From assembly GCA_015680685.1 (NCBI GenBank), contig MNCI01020249.1:187558-251557 (forward strand): a DNA stretch of 64,000 bases, written 5' to 3'. Source of the stretch: Gnetum montanum (taxonomy: Eukaryota; Streptophyta; Gnetopsida; Gnetales; Gnetaceae). The notes below the pieces were generated by a model that saw only the letters and a list, made by a program, of their open reading frames with translations, was not told where the DNA came from and searched no databases. Below are positions 20,932 through 32,972 of the stretch, one piece after another (position 1 is the first letter of the stretch; each line of letters begins with the position of its first letter). The position numbers and the translations under genes are program-made.

Positions 20932-23900
20932 TTGATCTCCCATCCTTCTCAATTTTCAGTCATTCCCAATGTTAAGCCTACCATGGCGCCAAAGCAACGA
21001 GGGGGAAAGAGCCATAACCCTATGATCCAAAAGGTGGATGAACATGCCCTGAAGCTAGAAGAAGTACCTAGGCCCATCTCCATCCAGGCTTCTTTTGTTG
21101 CTACTCCAAAGTAGGCCGTTCTACCTATTTTTGGCTTTGTTTTCTATGGTTTTTCTAGTTTTGTTTCCCATGTGTTGGAGCAGTTTTTTCTAGATTTGCT
21201 CTGGCGGAGGGATTAAAACAGAATTCTGATGAAATCCCACCTCTTATTTTGGTCATTTCCACATAGATCCATGGTTGTTCTGTTGCTTTTTGTAGATTCG
21301 ATTTTGAAAATAGGGCTTGCTATTTCATGGTTTTTTCCCAAAATTTTGGGGTGTGGCCATTTTTTCAAATCTAGGCCTTAGGATTTGTTAAAATTAAATT
21401 TCAACAAAATCATACCCCATTATTTTGGTGTAAATTTTAATGGGTTTCAATGGTTTTGGCTATTTCGACTGTTTCCATGTCTATATGAAATCTACGTTTT
21501 GAGGTTTTTGATATTTTGGCATGAAAAAGCAAGCAATGTTGTGTATTTTTTCTTAGGAGAACGACTGCACATTTGTCAAATTGAAGGTTATGGGTTCGTA
21601 GCCCTTCATTTAGGCTTTCTAACGGATGTTATCTCATTTAATTTGGATTCATAATGATGAAGTTATGGCTATTTTCCTAATGTTGTGCAGCTAGGTTGTT
21701 TGTGCCACTTTTGTAATTTCATGCAATTTGGCAAATTTTTTGTATGGAAACAGCAAAGGTTTTGGCTAGTTTCTGGTTATGGTTGAGTAGGCTTTGGCTT
21801 CAGCTTTCCAACAAAGGTGGAATCACTTTGATTGGATTTAAAACGAATTTTCTACGAATTTTTTGCTAAGCATGTGTAATAAGGATGGTTGTGCCATTTT
21901 CAAATTATTGTCCAAAGTGATGAATTTTTCCTGCATAAACGGCAAAGATTTTGAATTTTTTCTAAGCATGGATGCATAGGGCTCGATTTAAGCTTTCAAA
22001 CAGTGGTGAAATCACTCTATTTGGAGCTCAAATGAATTTTTGCCGAATTTTTTACCAATCCTAAGCGAAAAGGGGTAAATGTTGACGGCTATGTTTTGGC
22101 TAAATTTTTTCATGTTTTATGTATATATGGTTATACTTTTTATATTTTAATGGTCATGGCTATAAGGTTCATAATTTCAGGATTCTTTTCATGGTGTAAT
22201 TACTGAAATCAGAGCACAACAAATTTTTAATGAATTTTTTGGCTATGGCTATGTGAACAAGGCAAAATCATGGATGTAATACGTCATCCATTTTGAGACG
22301 GATGTGGTTGATATGTAAAACTTATGTTTTTCCTGTGTCAAAATGTAAAACTAATGCTTAATTTTGTTTTTTAAGAACAGTAAAAAAATTTTCTATCTTT
22401 AGCCGGCTTTTACTATGGCTACATGGTTTTTTCTAAATTCATTATGCTTTTTTCTAAATTTGTGCATAGTTTAGATTTTTTTTCCAAATTTATGCATGCT
22501 TTGCATAATTTAGATGTTTTTTATAAACTTATGCTTGCTTTTTCTAAATTTATGCATAATGTAGATGTTATTTTCTATATTTATGCACAACTTGCATGTT
22601 TTTTTTTTCCAAATTTATGCATAACTTAGATGCTTTTTCTAAATTTATGCATAATTTAGACTAAGACTTAGCTTTGGGCTATAAAATTTCGGCGATAAAG
22701 GCTATAAAATATGGTAACAATGCTTTTATGAAATTGCTCAAGCTTATTTAGAAAAAACATCTTAGAGCTTTTTACATAGGCTAATTTCACCTCCAACTAC
22801 ATGTTTTCTCTAAATTTGCTTAAGTGTTTCCATAATGTAAAGCTACACAAGGTTGTAACAATGTTTTCTTGTGGAATTGCTTAGAATAATTTAGAAAAAC
22901 ACCTTAGAGCTTTTTACATAGGCTAATTTCACCTCCAACTAGATGTTTTGTCTAAATTTGCTAAGTGATTCTAATAGGTCACAAATTTATTTATTTTTTG
23001 TGGCTTTGCTTCATGCAAGGTCTTTTTGAGGCTTGTCCCTATCATAGTGGAGCTAGTTGGTCTCTTTTGCTACATTGGTCATCCTAAGAACAACACCCCA
23101 CCACATGAAATGCCTTTCAGGAAGCTCTCATTGTGGTTCTAGCCTAGGACGTGGGACTTCCTTGCCTACCTCCTTAGGAACTTCAATGTGATGCTATGGT
23201 CACACTTCTCTACAGATGTAGTCGAGGTTGTTGTGAAGACCCTGTTGCCTCGTGCATCTAGCCTAATTGCTAGATACATTACTGACAAGCCGCTTCCTAA
23301 GACCGCAAGGGGACCAACGGATGCCATAAGCCCATGTTACCTTACAAAGATCTGGACGATGCCAGAGTATAGTCAATATAATACTGACAATACTTTGATG
23401 GTGGCGCATAGAGCCCACACATTATTTCAGAACCCACCTAGCACCGTGTATCATTTACAAAGGTAAGCATGGTTTTTGTAATGCTTTTATGCTTTTGGCT
23501 TGACTACCTTACCTAACTTCATTGGTTTTACAACTTCTTGCAGGTACAAGGTCAATGATCAAGGTTTGATCCTCAATGATCAAATCTTGGCAGTGGCTCA
23601 AACTGCTTTGGACGAATTCACCAAGAGTCCTCAAATTCGAATTGTCATGTATCAATAGCTAAAAGGGGACTTTGATGAATACATCACTAAGTTTAACTAT
23701 GTATACAAGAAGTGTAAGGATGATGGGACAATTCACAACCAGTGGGTAGATGCTGATAGCACAAATCAGACCCTTGTAGCTAGGACCTCCTTCCCGAAGA
23801 AGAAAAGAACAGGTAAACGTAAAGGCTATAGCTTCTAGTGTTCTTATGGCTATAACTTTGAGTGTTCTATTGCTTTTCTTGATCATTGAAATTGCTCATG

Positions 23901-25330
23901 TTGATGCTAAACTTTGGTTATTATTTCACAAGACCTTCCACCTCGGCTAATCTCACTATACCACTTTCAGGTTCACATCATGAGGATACCCTCATCTTGA
24001 AGTTTGGTGAGGTGACATCAACACAAGAATGGCTAAAGAGACAAGCGCTTGTGTATGTTCAAGCAAACATCTAGCACGCAGGTTTGCTCGATGTATGCAT
24101 GGCACCCATCCCTTCCATTCCCACTGCAAAGATGTTGCATGTCATCGACTCCTTTGATGAGAAGGTTGGTCATTTTAGCACCATCATCTAGGGTGCGAAG
24201 GTGAATATGGACATAGGTGTGGGCCTCTTTCATGACTTGTTTGGTGTCCCTGTTGTCGGGGCAAAGGTTCCTACCAGGATAGTAAGGAAATCAGGCCATC
24301 ACAACAAAGTTCTGGAGTGGCTTGGTGCCAACATGGGCCACTCCGGAATTTCAATGGATAGCTTCACGAACCCTGATGCAAAGAAATCATATCCTTTGTT
24401 TAGGTCTCATGCATTTCTCAAATTGCTATCACAAAAGAAGGTAATCGGCCTAGCATTATGGCTATCTTAGGTTGTGCATGATGTTTTATGGTTGTATTTT
24501 ATGCTTGTGTAGTGTCTTTTGTGGAGTGGAACCCCAACAAAGACATGGAGATAAACTCCTTGCCTAAGCTTCCCTCTAATGTATCTAGTGTATCCATGAA
24601 GTTGTACAAGACTACTATTGATTTAGCAATGTTGTGTGCAAAAACTTCCTGGAAGCTAGAGAGGTCCAACGAATCCCTATGGGAGAAAGTCGTGGCCTTA
24701 AGGGAAAAGACTCAAAGGCAAGAGGATACGATTAGAGATCTCTAAGGCCATAAGGCCTTTGTGGAAGCCAAAGTGGCTAACTCAGGAGAATTACAGACTA
24801 AGGAGATCACGTGGGCCCGCTACTGGCATATCATTCAAGACAAAGTAGTAGTTTTACAGGAGATGGTGGAACAACGTATGTAGATGGACCTCATCTCCCA
24901 GAAGGTTGAGGCTGGGAAGGCTGCGCTTGGATCCTGGAATGGGGCAAGACACAAAAGGCCCACAAGCAACAATACAAGGCAAATTGTGGGGCCTACCTAA
25001 AGTGGCTCAAGGAGGAGTTAGTTGAACAATGAAAGAGAGACCTATTCATCCAAGGGATCCAAGCAAAGATGCTTATCAACTTTTTGAAAGTACTCTCAAG
25101 GTGGAGCAATCCCCTACTTTTCAAATTACCACTGCTACAGGTGAGACCTTTACAGTTGCTACTACCTAGGAGCCTCCTACTTGGACTCCTATAGACAAAA
25201 CTAGCATTTTCTCTAGCATTGATCTTGGGGATGTTGACTAGCTCAACATGATGAAGGATCAGATCCTCCATCATTTGGAGGAAGGCCTTCCCCATCTACC
25301 CTCGAAAGTAATGAAGCCGAAATCTCCATA
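20932..25330 (+). pseudogene. Spliced-looking extra ORF, antisense to Tat-like element
   Basis: Plus-strand coding segments are joined by plausible GT-AG introns. Segment 1 (20932-21114) has MAPKQRGGKSHNPMIQKVDE. After about 1.9 kb of T-rich, repetitive sequence, segment 2 (about 23040-23464) includes YLLRNFNVMLWSHFSTDVVE and HTLFQNPPSTVYHL and ends AAAG/GTAAGC. The next segment begins after CTTCTTGCAG (23544) with YKVNDQGLILNDQILAVAQT and runs to KKKRT before GTAAAC (about 23811). A further segment (about 23931-24437) contains GSHHEDTLILKFGEVTSTQE and ends AAGAAG/GTAATC. The last (from about 24513, after TTGTGTAG) has EWNPNKDMEINSLPKLPSN and a C-terminal Glu/Lys-rich, probably coiled-coil part. 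Three internal stops are seen. I recognise no family. Both flanks are Tat-like element sequence on the opposite strand. Confidence 0.5.
21700..22990. repeat. Repeat-rich intron-like region of the antisense ORF
   Basis: About 210-bp degenerate units recur at roughly 21720, 21930 and 22090 (CAAAGGTTTTGGCTA or CAAAGATTTTGAATT, then AAATCACT). T-rich TTTCTAAATTTATGCATAA units repeat about six times at 22430-22660. A two-copy tandem repeat of about 137 bp, including ACCTTAGAGCTTTTTACATA, lies at 22710-22975. Confidence 0.7.
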
Positions 25331-25804
25331 AGTTTGATATATTTTATGTTTTAGTTTTTGTTCTAAATCATGATTTTGGCTATGGGTTACTAACTAGCTA
25401 TATGTTGTTGCATTCAAGGCCTCAAGAGACATTGGCGGCCCCAGCGGTGAGGGTGGGAATGACCTACCACTTCCTCCTTCAAATGCCACTCAGCAACTTC
25501 CTTTAGCTTAGCTTGTTGATTATTTGTTTTTGTTTTTATGTTGATGGCTATGATTAGCCAAGACTATGTTATGGATGGTTGTTATTCTTTGACATTCTTG
25601 CCACACATTTTGGCCATGGTTATGTATGTTATGGACATTTTAACTTTAAATTTAAATTTTGGTTTTATTTTTGGCTATATGTATCTATAGTAGTAGTAAA
25701 CATTGTAAATGTTGTACACATTAAAAATGGCTATGTTGACGTTTTGGTTATAACATTAAATGGCTAATCAACAAAAAGAAGTGTAATAATAAACAAGATA
25801 TTTG

Positions 25805-26065
25805 CTAGTTTTAGGCCATCGCGGGCACAAGTTATGTTGCGCGATTGTGGCTATGTTGCCAATTTAAGGCCATGGCAGGCCATAATGCTAGTTTAAAGTC
25901 TTAACAAACTAGATTGTGTGATTATCTTTGCTAGTTTAACGCCATGGCAAGCCATAATGCTAGTTTAAAGTCTTAGCAGACTATAATGCCAATTTAACGT
26001 CTTAGCACATGGGGATGCTAGTTTAAGGTCATAGCAGACTATAATGCTAGTTTAACATCTTAGCG
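25805..26065. repeat. GCTAGTTTAAGGCC-type tandem repeats, copy set 3
   Basis: About eight units of roughly 30 bp, of the form ATGCTAGTTTAAAGTCTTAG then CAGACTATA, with the variants GGCCATGGCAGGCCATA and TTAACGTCTTAGC. The same unit type borders pol at 13.2 and 17.1-17.5 kb, tying these blocks to one element family. Confidence 0.8.
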
Positions 26066-26412
26066 AACATAGTATGAAAGAGACATATATTTATAAGGCT
26101 TTTTCAATGTTTATAACATAAATAAAAATAAAGAAAGGTTATAGCAAATAGGTAAAAATGCAAATGAACTTAGGCTATATGCATAGGCTGCATGCATAAA
26201 GAGTAAAACAACAAATGCATAAAAAGATATAATAACCTACAAAAGAAAAGTAAGGCTACATGGCTATCGGTGCATCTAGTTAAGGTAAAGTTCACTTGTG
26301 CAAATTCTTCCTAATCTTTGCAAGATTAGGAAGTGAGTAGGGCCTACTCTACACAAGCTTATATTCATCATCCCCTTCGCTTATGATGTTAAAAGGGATC
26401 CCATAATGTATC

Positions 26413-26885
26413 TCATTGCTTATCGTTGTCATTGTTGGCTTTCTTGGGTTTTTTCTCTTCATGGCTGAGAGCTTCTTCTTGAAGCTCCACTTTGGACCCT
26501 TGCTCTATGTCTACGTTGTTGACAGCTAGGGAAACCGCGTTATCACCATGAATGATGATTTCATCTTCCTTGTAAGGAAGGTGAATTTCGTGATGGATGG
26601 GAGAGGACACAACTCGTAATTGAGCCAACCAAGGTCTTCCCATGAACAAGTTGAATCTTGGTGTCTCCTCCACCACCAAGAAATTGGCGATTGTGGGGAA
26701 TTGCTCCTTGGCTACAAAATCTAAGGAGATAGACCCCTTGATGGCAACTCTTGATCCATTGAAGGACTTAAGAGCTGCGGAGATTGTAGGTTGTATTTGC
26801 TCAGTTAAGCCCAACCATTCAACAATGGTGCATGGGATGACGTTGGTTGCAGCTCCATCATCAACATGCACCCAATGTATTTTAA
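26413..26885 (-). pseudogene. Retropepsin (protease) of Tat-like element
   Basis: The minus-strand ORF contains VDDGAATNVIP, the D-x-G-A active-site motif of gypsy aspartic proteases, then GRPWLAQLRVVSSPIHHE, the usual downstream block. The C-terminal tail is Lys/Glu/Asn-rich. Its role in intact elements is to process the gag-pol polyprotein. It lies 9.5 kb from the reverse transcriptase on the same strand, an unusually large separation (see findings). Confidence 0.75.
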
Positions 26886-26889
26886 ATTG

Positions 26890-27660
26890 TCTTATGTGTA
26901 TGGTTATGAATAAAGGGGTTGTAGTTACTTCCCTATTTTGGGGATTAACCTTAATTTTGCTATTGCGAAACGTTAAGGGTGTTGACTTCTTCCCCCCTTG
27001 GTGATGAAGGAATCATCATTGCATGGATGGCTTCCTCGTTAGTAGGAATATCCTCACTAACATGTATGGAAGTCAACATTTTGACTAGCACCTCACAATG
27101 TGTGGCAGAAGTCATGATCAAGTCATATAAGCTTAGAGTTGTGTTATTTTGCTTGAGGGATTGCCTAACTTGGTCCATTGCACTGAGGAAGTTTTTATCA
27201 TTCGCCATGGGCTTGTAACCCAGGTTGTGTTGTACTTCCTCCATGCACCCCAAAATACGAACTTTGGCTTTAGGTTGTGGCTATTGTGGCTCTTCCTTGT
27301 TGTTTTGGTTGAGGGCTTTGGTATCCTCCTATGGCTTGTTGGCTTCGATGGACCCACTTCCTATAGTGCCTCCATCTACTTGTCTCCCTTGTTGTCAAGC
27401 TTTTGCTTATGCTTATTCCTTTGTTTGGCTGAAGTTTTTTGGTTGTCAGTTGTTGGCTGTGAGGAAGAGGCAATAGCATTGGCCATCACAGGGGGTTGTT
27501 GCACTATTGTTTGTGCTATGGCTGATTGGGTTGTATTGGGTTGGGGGACCTTCATGACAAAAGGTTCCCTCGGAGGCACTCGTGATGGTACTCTTATGAC
27601 AAAAGAAGTTCTTGAGCTATGGGAAGCTAAAGAAGCCCTTTCATCGTAGAGGGATACTTA
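26890..27660 (-). pseudogene. gag C-terminal relic of Tat-like element
   Basis: Upstream of the protease on the minus strand, overlapping broken frames give LSAMDQVRQSLKQNNTTLSL, SATHCEVLVKMLTSIHVSED and a Gln/Thr/Pro-rich part near 27400-27580. Position immediately 5' of the protease and composition suggest the end of gag. The coding trail stops near 27660, where opposite-strand chromovirus sequence begins. Confidence 0.5.
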
Positions 27661-27689
27661 AATCACAAATGGTTCTCTTGCAAGTCTTT

Positions 27690-28330
27690 GATTGTCATCA
27701 ATGTTGAATGCTGAAATAGTTAGATTGCATGGCATACCTAAGAAAACCATATCAGATAGGAATCCAAAGTTTGCATCTCATTTTTGGCAAGCTATCCAAC
27801 AAGCTCTTGGAACAAAACTAAATTTCAACACAACCTATCATCCACAAACTGATGGTCAAGTTGAAAGAACAAATCAAGTGGTAGAAGATCTTTTAAGAAC
27901 TAGTGTATTGGATCATCATAAAACTTAGGATAAGGTATTGCCCTTGGTAGAATTTGCCTACAATAATAGCTACCAAAGCAGTATTGATGGCACCTTATGA
28001 AGCCTTGTATGGTAGAAAAAGTAGAGTTTCTAGCTCTTGGGATCAACCTGAGGAAAATTTGATTTTTGGGCCTGAGATGATTTTGGATTTGCAGATAAAG
28101 GTGAATCAAATTAAAGAGAGACTAAAGCAAGCACAAGATAGACAAAAGAGTTATGCAGATAATAGGAGGGACCTAGAATTTTCTATTGGAGATAAAGTAT
28201 TCCTAAAAGTTCAATTCTTTAAAAATGTCATTAGAGGTGTTAAAAGAAACAAACTTAAACCTAGATTTATTGGCCCTTTTAAAGTCTTAGAGAAAATTGG
28301 TCCTATTGCTTATAGAATAGCTTGACCTCC
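27690..28330 (+). pseudogene. Chromovirus integrase C-terminal half
   Basis: The plus-strand frame reads EIVRLHGIPKKTISDRNPKF, then YHPQTDGQVERTNQVVEDLL, which holds the DR and E positions of the integrase core. A frameshift near 27930 leads to MAPYEALYGRKSR and the GPF-type motif IGPFKVLEKIGPIAYRIA. The element is 5'-truncated: nothing upstream of the integrase core is present and it abuts opposite-strand gag. The lineage is likely Tekay/Del-like, judged from these blocks and the downstream chromodomain remnant. Confidence 0.85.
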
Positions 28331-28626
28331 AAGTTTATCATCTTTACATAATGTTTTTCATGTTTTTATGTTAAGGAGGTACGTTTATGATTCTAAGCAT
28401 TGTTTGTGATAGGAAAACCTTTAGGTCAGCCCAGATTGTACCATCCAAGTTCAACCAATCCGGATTTTAGATTTTAGACTAGAGGGTGCTCAATCTCAGG
28501 CACTGTACACTATGCCAAGTTCAGCTAGATTAGAATGAGGATGGATCTAAAACCTCTTAGGAGATGGAGGATGTGGTTAGAGAGAGCTACCCTCACCAAT
28601 TAAAACAGTTCTAGGAGGAAATGTCT
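28331..28626 (+). pseudogene. Chromodomain region of the chromovirus
   Basis: After a TGA the frame continues PPSLSSLHNVFHVFMLRRYV and, after further breaks, EMEDVVRESYPHQL, matching the WExEDxxRExYPxLF end of chromodomains in plant chromoviruses. The chromodomain in active relatives guides integration into heterochromatin. Several stops show it is dead. Confidence 0.65.
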
Positions 28627-28636
28627 TGGAGGAGAA

Positions 28637-30979
28637 TGTAACAAACCACTTCTCCTTGAGTTTTTGCATTAATGATTGTAATAGTCTTTTGTGTGTTTGT
28701 GTGCATGTTTTGTTGACAAGTTATGTGTGTGCTTTGGTGGAAAAGGCTAATTGGAATAGTAATAAATTTGTTGACCATATTTTTATATGTATTATGATTA
28801 AATGTTTAAATACTTTATGCATAAGAAATATGATTTATAATACATGCTAGGAATGTTTTAGAATAATAATAATAAATGGTATATGGGAAAACAAATTATT
28901 TTCTATTCTATATCAACAAAGATGCTGAGAAACAGAGAACAATACTCTAAGGTGTGCCTCAGGAGCTAAAATAGGTATGTTGAGCTGCAAAAGAATGCTC
29001 ATATTGAGGAACTTAACCTATGAATCAAGTTGGAGGAACCTGACCCATGAATCAGGGATATTGTGTGCAGATACTGTAGCTTTATATTTTATTTTATTTT
29101 GTGCATTGCTCTTTTTAGTTTAAAATAGTAGACTATAAATACCGTCTCCATTGCTGTAGAAAGGTCACATGATGACCTTTCAGGGCTCGTAAGACAATGG
29201 AAAAATTCACATCGCTGATGACATGAAAAAGAAGGTGCCTTATTTGATTATGTATCTTGAATTGCCTTTGTCATGAATCTATTTGAAAAGTCCTTCCTTG
29301 CATCTTATGACAATTCTATTTGATAAAGAGATAGATATTATGTTGGAATGTTCAAGAGGAATTAAACCTGAGATCTAGCAAAATCTGAATTCTAAAATAT
29401 CAAAAATTGTTGATTTAGGAATTGAACTTGCAACCTATGAATATACATACTTTATTGATTTTATTATAGTGATCATGAAGAGAATTGAACTCATGATCCA
29501 TTGCTGAAGAGAGAGAGATATATATATAACTTTAAAAAGAAAGAAAAGAATACCAACTAGTCAGTTACAAGAAACCAAAGAAAAGAATACGAACAGTCAC
29601 CAACAAGTTAGTTACAAGAAACCAAAGAAAAGAATACAAACAGTCCCCAACAAGATAGTTACAAGAAACCAAAGAAAAGAATACGAACAATCCCCAACAA
29701 GTCAGTTACAAGAAACCATTCATTATCCCTTATTCCACCTACAAATAGGGACACACACAAGGCAAAAGTAACTTTGCAAAACACAAAAAGAAAGAAGGAT
29801 ACATCAACAAGGAGTGTGGCTACGAAGGGAGAGAAGACTGTCGCTACTACAAGAGATAGCAAAGAGAAAGAAAACAAGTGTAGCATAGCAATCCAATATT
29901 CGGATAATTCCTCCTAGTAAGCAAGATATCTAAGCAAGGAGGTAAAATGATCCATCTTTGTTATGTTTGATAATGGCTAGCAAGGGCTGATTTTCTCAAA
30001 CTTTTCTCTTCTTGCTTGTCTAACCACCTTCACAATGCTTGTATGAAAATATCAAGATTGTTGTTGTAAGCTTAGACTTATTTTTTTGGATCTCTCTGCC
30101 CGTCCTCTACACTCTCATACCTAAATTGCTTGGATGAGAGTTGTTTATGTAACAATTCAGAAACACCCATAACGATTTGGGGCATTTTTGGCAAAGGATT
30201 GCCAACAAGGGCTATGGATCCCTGATATGAGGATTGGTAATGTCGGCAGAAAGTGAGAGTATCCTTGGGCCCATCGATAATTTTGAATTGTTGAATTCTT
30301 GGATTTTGGTTGGAATTCGGTTGATAAACCCTCCCCTTTTGAATGCATAAATCTTGGATCTGAATCTTGAATTAGACTTCTCTTTCCTATACCTTCTCAA
30401 GTCTGATTTTAATATCTTTCTATAAGTTGATGGAGTGGGGGGAAACTTAGGATGTTAATTTATGGTTGTGATCTATCTATTATCTGCTGTTGAACATATG
30501 AATTTCCTAATTAAATGATTACTAGTAAAATGGTTACAAGAGTTAAATTTAGATCTTGTTTTTGTGTGTGGCTGGAAATTATAAAATATTATTATGTGAT
30601 TGAACAAATATGAGCTTATTAATTTCTCTTCGTTTGTGGTCATTTCTTTGGTTTTCAAATTTGCAAGTGATCCTGATTAAATATTTCTTTTTAGGTTGAA
30701 TAATAAAAAGTTTGATTTTTTTTTATTTGATGAACCTTGCATAGATATTTTACTATGGTTATTTCTTTATAAAATTATCTCTTGATTCATAAAAATTAAT
30801 ATTAATTGACCTATTTCAGACCTAGATCTAGGCATTGTTGATTTCGTTTTAATTTTATAGGTTAATGTTAGTTTAATTGTTGTAGAAAGAAAGCCACTTG
30901 GGCATTTTCTTCTTTCAACTAGCTTTCTTTTTAAGGGGCTTTGGGTGCTAGCTCTTGCTCCCTAACATTGGGTGTTACA
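28637..30979 (+). repeat. 3' LTR of the chromovirus (2343 bp)
   Basis: It starts TGTAACA directly after the polypurine tract GGAGGAGAA and ends TGTTACA at 30973-30979, so the termini form a perfect 7-bp inverted repeat. A TATA-like ACTATAAATACC lies at about 29130. A 47-bp tandem repeat (GTTACAAGAAACCAAAGAAA at 29564, 29611, 29658 and truncated at 29704) lies downstream of it. The next bases, AAGAT, would be the right-hand target duplication. Confidence 0.85.
29545..29717. repeat. 47-bp tandem repeat in the chromovirus LTR
   Basis: Four units begin GTTACAAGAAACCAAAG at 29564, 29611, 29658 and 29704 with spacing 47, 47 and 46 bp. The units differ by few substitutions and the last is partial. 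Confidence 0.9.
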
Positions 30980-31225
30980 AAGATTGACCAGAAGTGCACT
31001 GAAAAACTGAAACATGCAGTGAGCTCTATTGAAATCTAGCAATCCATCACCTCATGTATTGCACTAAGAGAAAGAGTGCCACTTGTTGAGGCCAAATCAA
31101 CTATAAGCCTAGTTCAACCATACCAGGAATCCATGGGTGCTACTACTTCCTATGGAGATGTTGCCAGTGATGAAAACCGTTCCTCTGGAAAAGAAGATGC
31201 TGAGCAGCACCTTCCCCCGGAATAG
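30980..31225 (+). pseudogene. Host-like coding fragment, unidentified
   Basis: Immediately after the chromovirus LTR the plus strand reads KIDQKCTEKLKHAVSSIEI, a TAG, then ERVPLVEAKSTISLVQPYQE and YGDVASDENRSSGKEDAEQH before a stop at 31223. One internal stop in about 80 codons and a composition unlike the surrounding repeats suggest a fragment of a host gene. The family is not recognised. Confidence 0.45.
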
Positions 31226-32972
31226 ATGTGAAAGGTCAAGGTTTCACACTTATAGCCCCCAAATTCCAGAAGTTGTTTGACAACTTTCCCCATCATATTT
31301 ATCTATTATCATTAAGTTGTTAAAACAGCACTTACAATATTACACTTAAGCAATGCTTTAGAAATTTTTTTTAAGTAATGTTCAAGAAATTGTGTTTAAG
31401 TGGTTTTAATGGTTAATTGGTAGCTCAAGTAGTTAGCTCCTTGTCTTCATTATATTCCTATATAATTCTTCCAATGTATCATATTGATAGAGTGTCTTGG
31501 CATATACCTAAAGTCAAATTGTTTCAAATTATGAGTTGGTAACCCTTCTACAAACTTGGAAGATAATTCACCTTCATCCTAGTGTTTCAAATACCTTGAT
31601 AAATCACAAAATTCCTTATAATAGTCCTCCACAAATCACCATCCAATCCTTGATTAACTAAATCTCATTTGACAATCTTTTACAAATGAATTAGAGATAA
31701 ACTTCTACTTGATTTCCAGACAAAACACACTTGAACCAAAAATTACCCCTTTTGTTGTTTTAATTCATTCCACTAAGTGGATGCAAATCCCTTGAAATAA
31801 AATGAACTACCTCAAGACACTCGGGACTTGTTAGGTTCACCATGTTGAAATAGTTCTTCATGGTGTCTAATTAATACTTGGCCTTCGTACTTATTCCCAA
31901 TGCTCCTACATAATAGTCTAACTTCTTTGCATGCACTTGGCTCAAAGATTCCTTTGGAGGTGGAGGGTCACACTAATTAGGCAGCAAATTAGAAGGACTG
32001 TTTCCTTTCGCTTCACTAGTATTCATCCATTCATGATTGGAAAATTACAAAGGTAAGCAAAGTTGAGACTAGACAAGTGGTTTGTTAATTGTTTGATGGA
32101 ATTCGTAACTACATTCATTCTTCCTTGGACCTTGAACCATCCTCCTTTTGAATGACTTGAAAAGTTCCTTATCTTGTTAGAGATGTCCTCAATTTACCTC
32201 CCAAGCCCTTATTTGTTTCGTGGAGCTCTTCTTGGATCCCTTTGATCTCATTTATCTATCATTCAAGCACATTCATATGCTCACTAACATGTGCCTCCAT
32301 GATTCTTCAATTCACTCATCAAACTACTAAGTGTTCTCAACGTGGGTTGACAAATGAGACTCACGGAATTTATCATAATATGCCCATTTAAAAATAGTGG
32401 TCAAGGTCATTGGACCATTAAAACCACTTGTCAATCTAGGTGGTTGATCAACTAATCCATCCTCTGATTCCTGATTATTAACTAATTATCAGTTCATCAC
32501 ATGGTCTATCTAACCCTACCATTGCATGCAGAAGCTCAAAAAACATTGAAAACAACTATTTATTCATTAAAAACAAACTTAAGATGCAAATGCTATGGTT
32601 GTTAACATGATTGCCCAACATGGAAACTTCCCAAGAGGCCACTACCAAAAAAAGAAAACTTCCTAAGAGATTCTATCCCAACACTACTCTAAAACTAGTG
32701 CACTTAATTATGAAATACTTATCCAATCCCAACACTACTCTAAAACTAGTGCACTTAATTATGAAATACTTATCCAATCCCAACACTACTCTAAAACTAG
32801 TGCACTTAATTATGAAATACTTATCCAACTCCTTCCGTCTGACAAATTTTTCAGACAGAATAATAGCAATTGGGCAGCAACCAACAACAATAGTACATGA
32901 ATGGGTAGCTGAGCAATAGCCAACATCAATTCTGTGTGGATGAGTAGTCAGGTAGCAGCCAATGTTAGCTAT
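31226..32972. other. Unassigned AT-rich stretch with a 51-bp x 3 tandem repeat
   Basis: No gene is recognised. A perfect 51-bp repeat (TCCCAACACTACTCTAAAAC..) runs three times at 32676-32828. Because 51 is a multiple of three it keeps frames open on both strands, which explains the repetitive ORFs there. Confidence 0.6.

Noticed and set aside
27149-27649. 166-codon plus-strand frame overlapping the gag relic
   Set aside because: It is the antisense shadow of the minus-strand gag/protease region and resembles nothing known.
29545-29717. CRISPR-like regular repeat
   Set aside because: The 47-bp units are directly adjacent with no unique spacers and lie in a plant retrotransposon LTR; this is a minisatellite.
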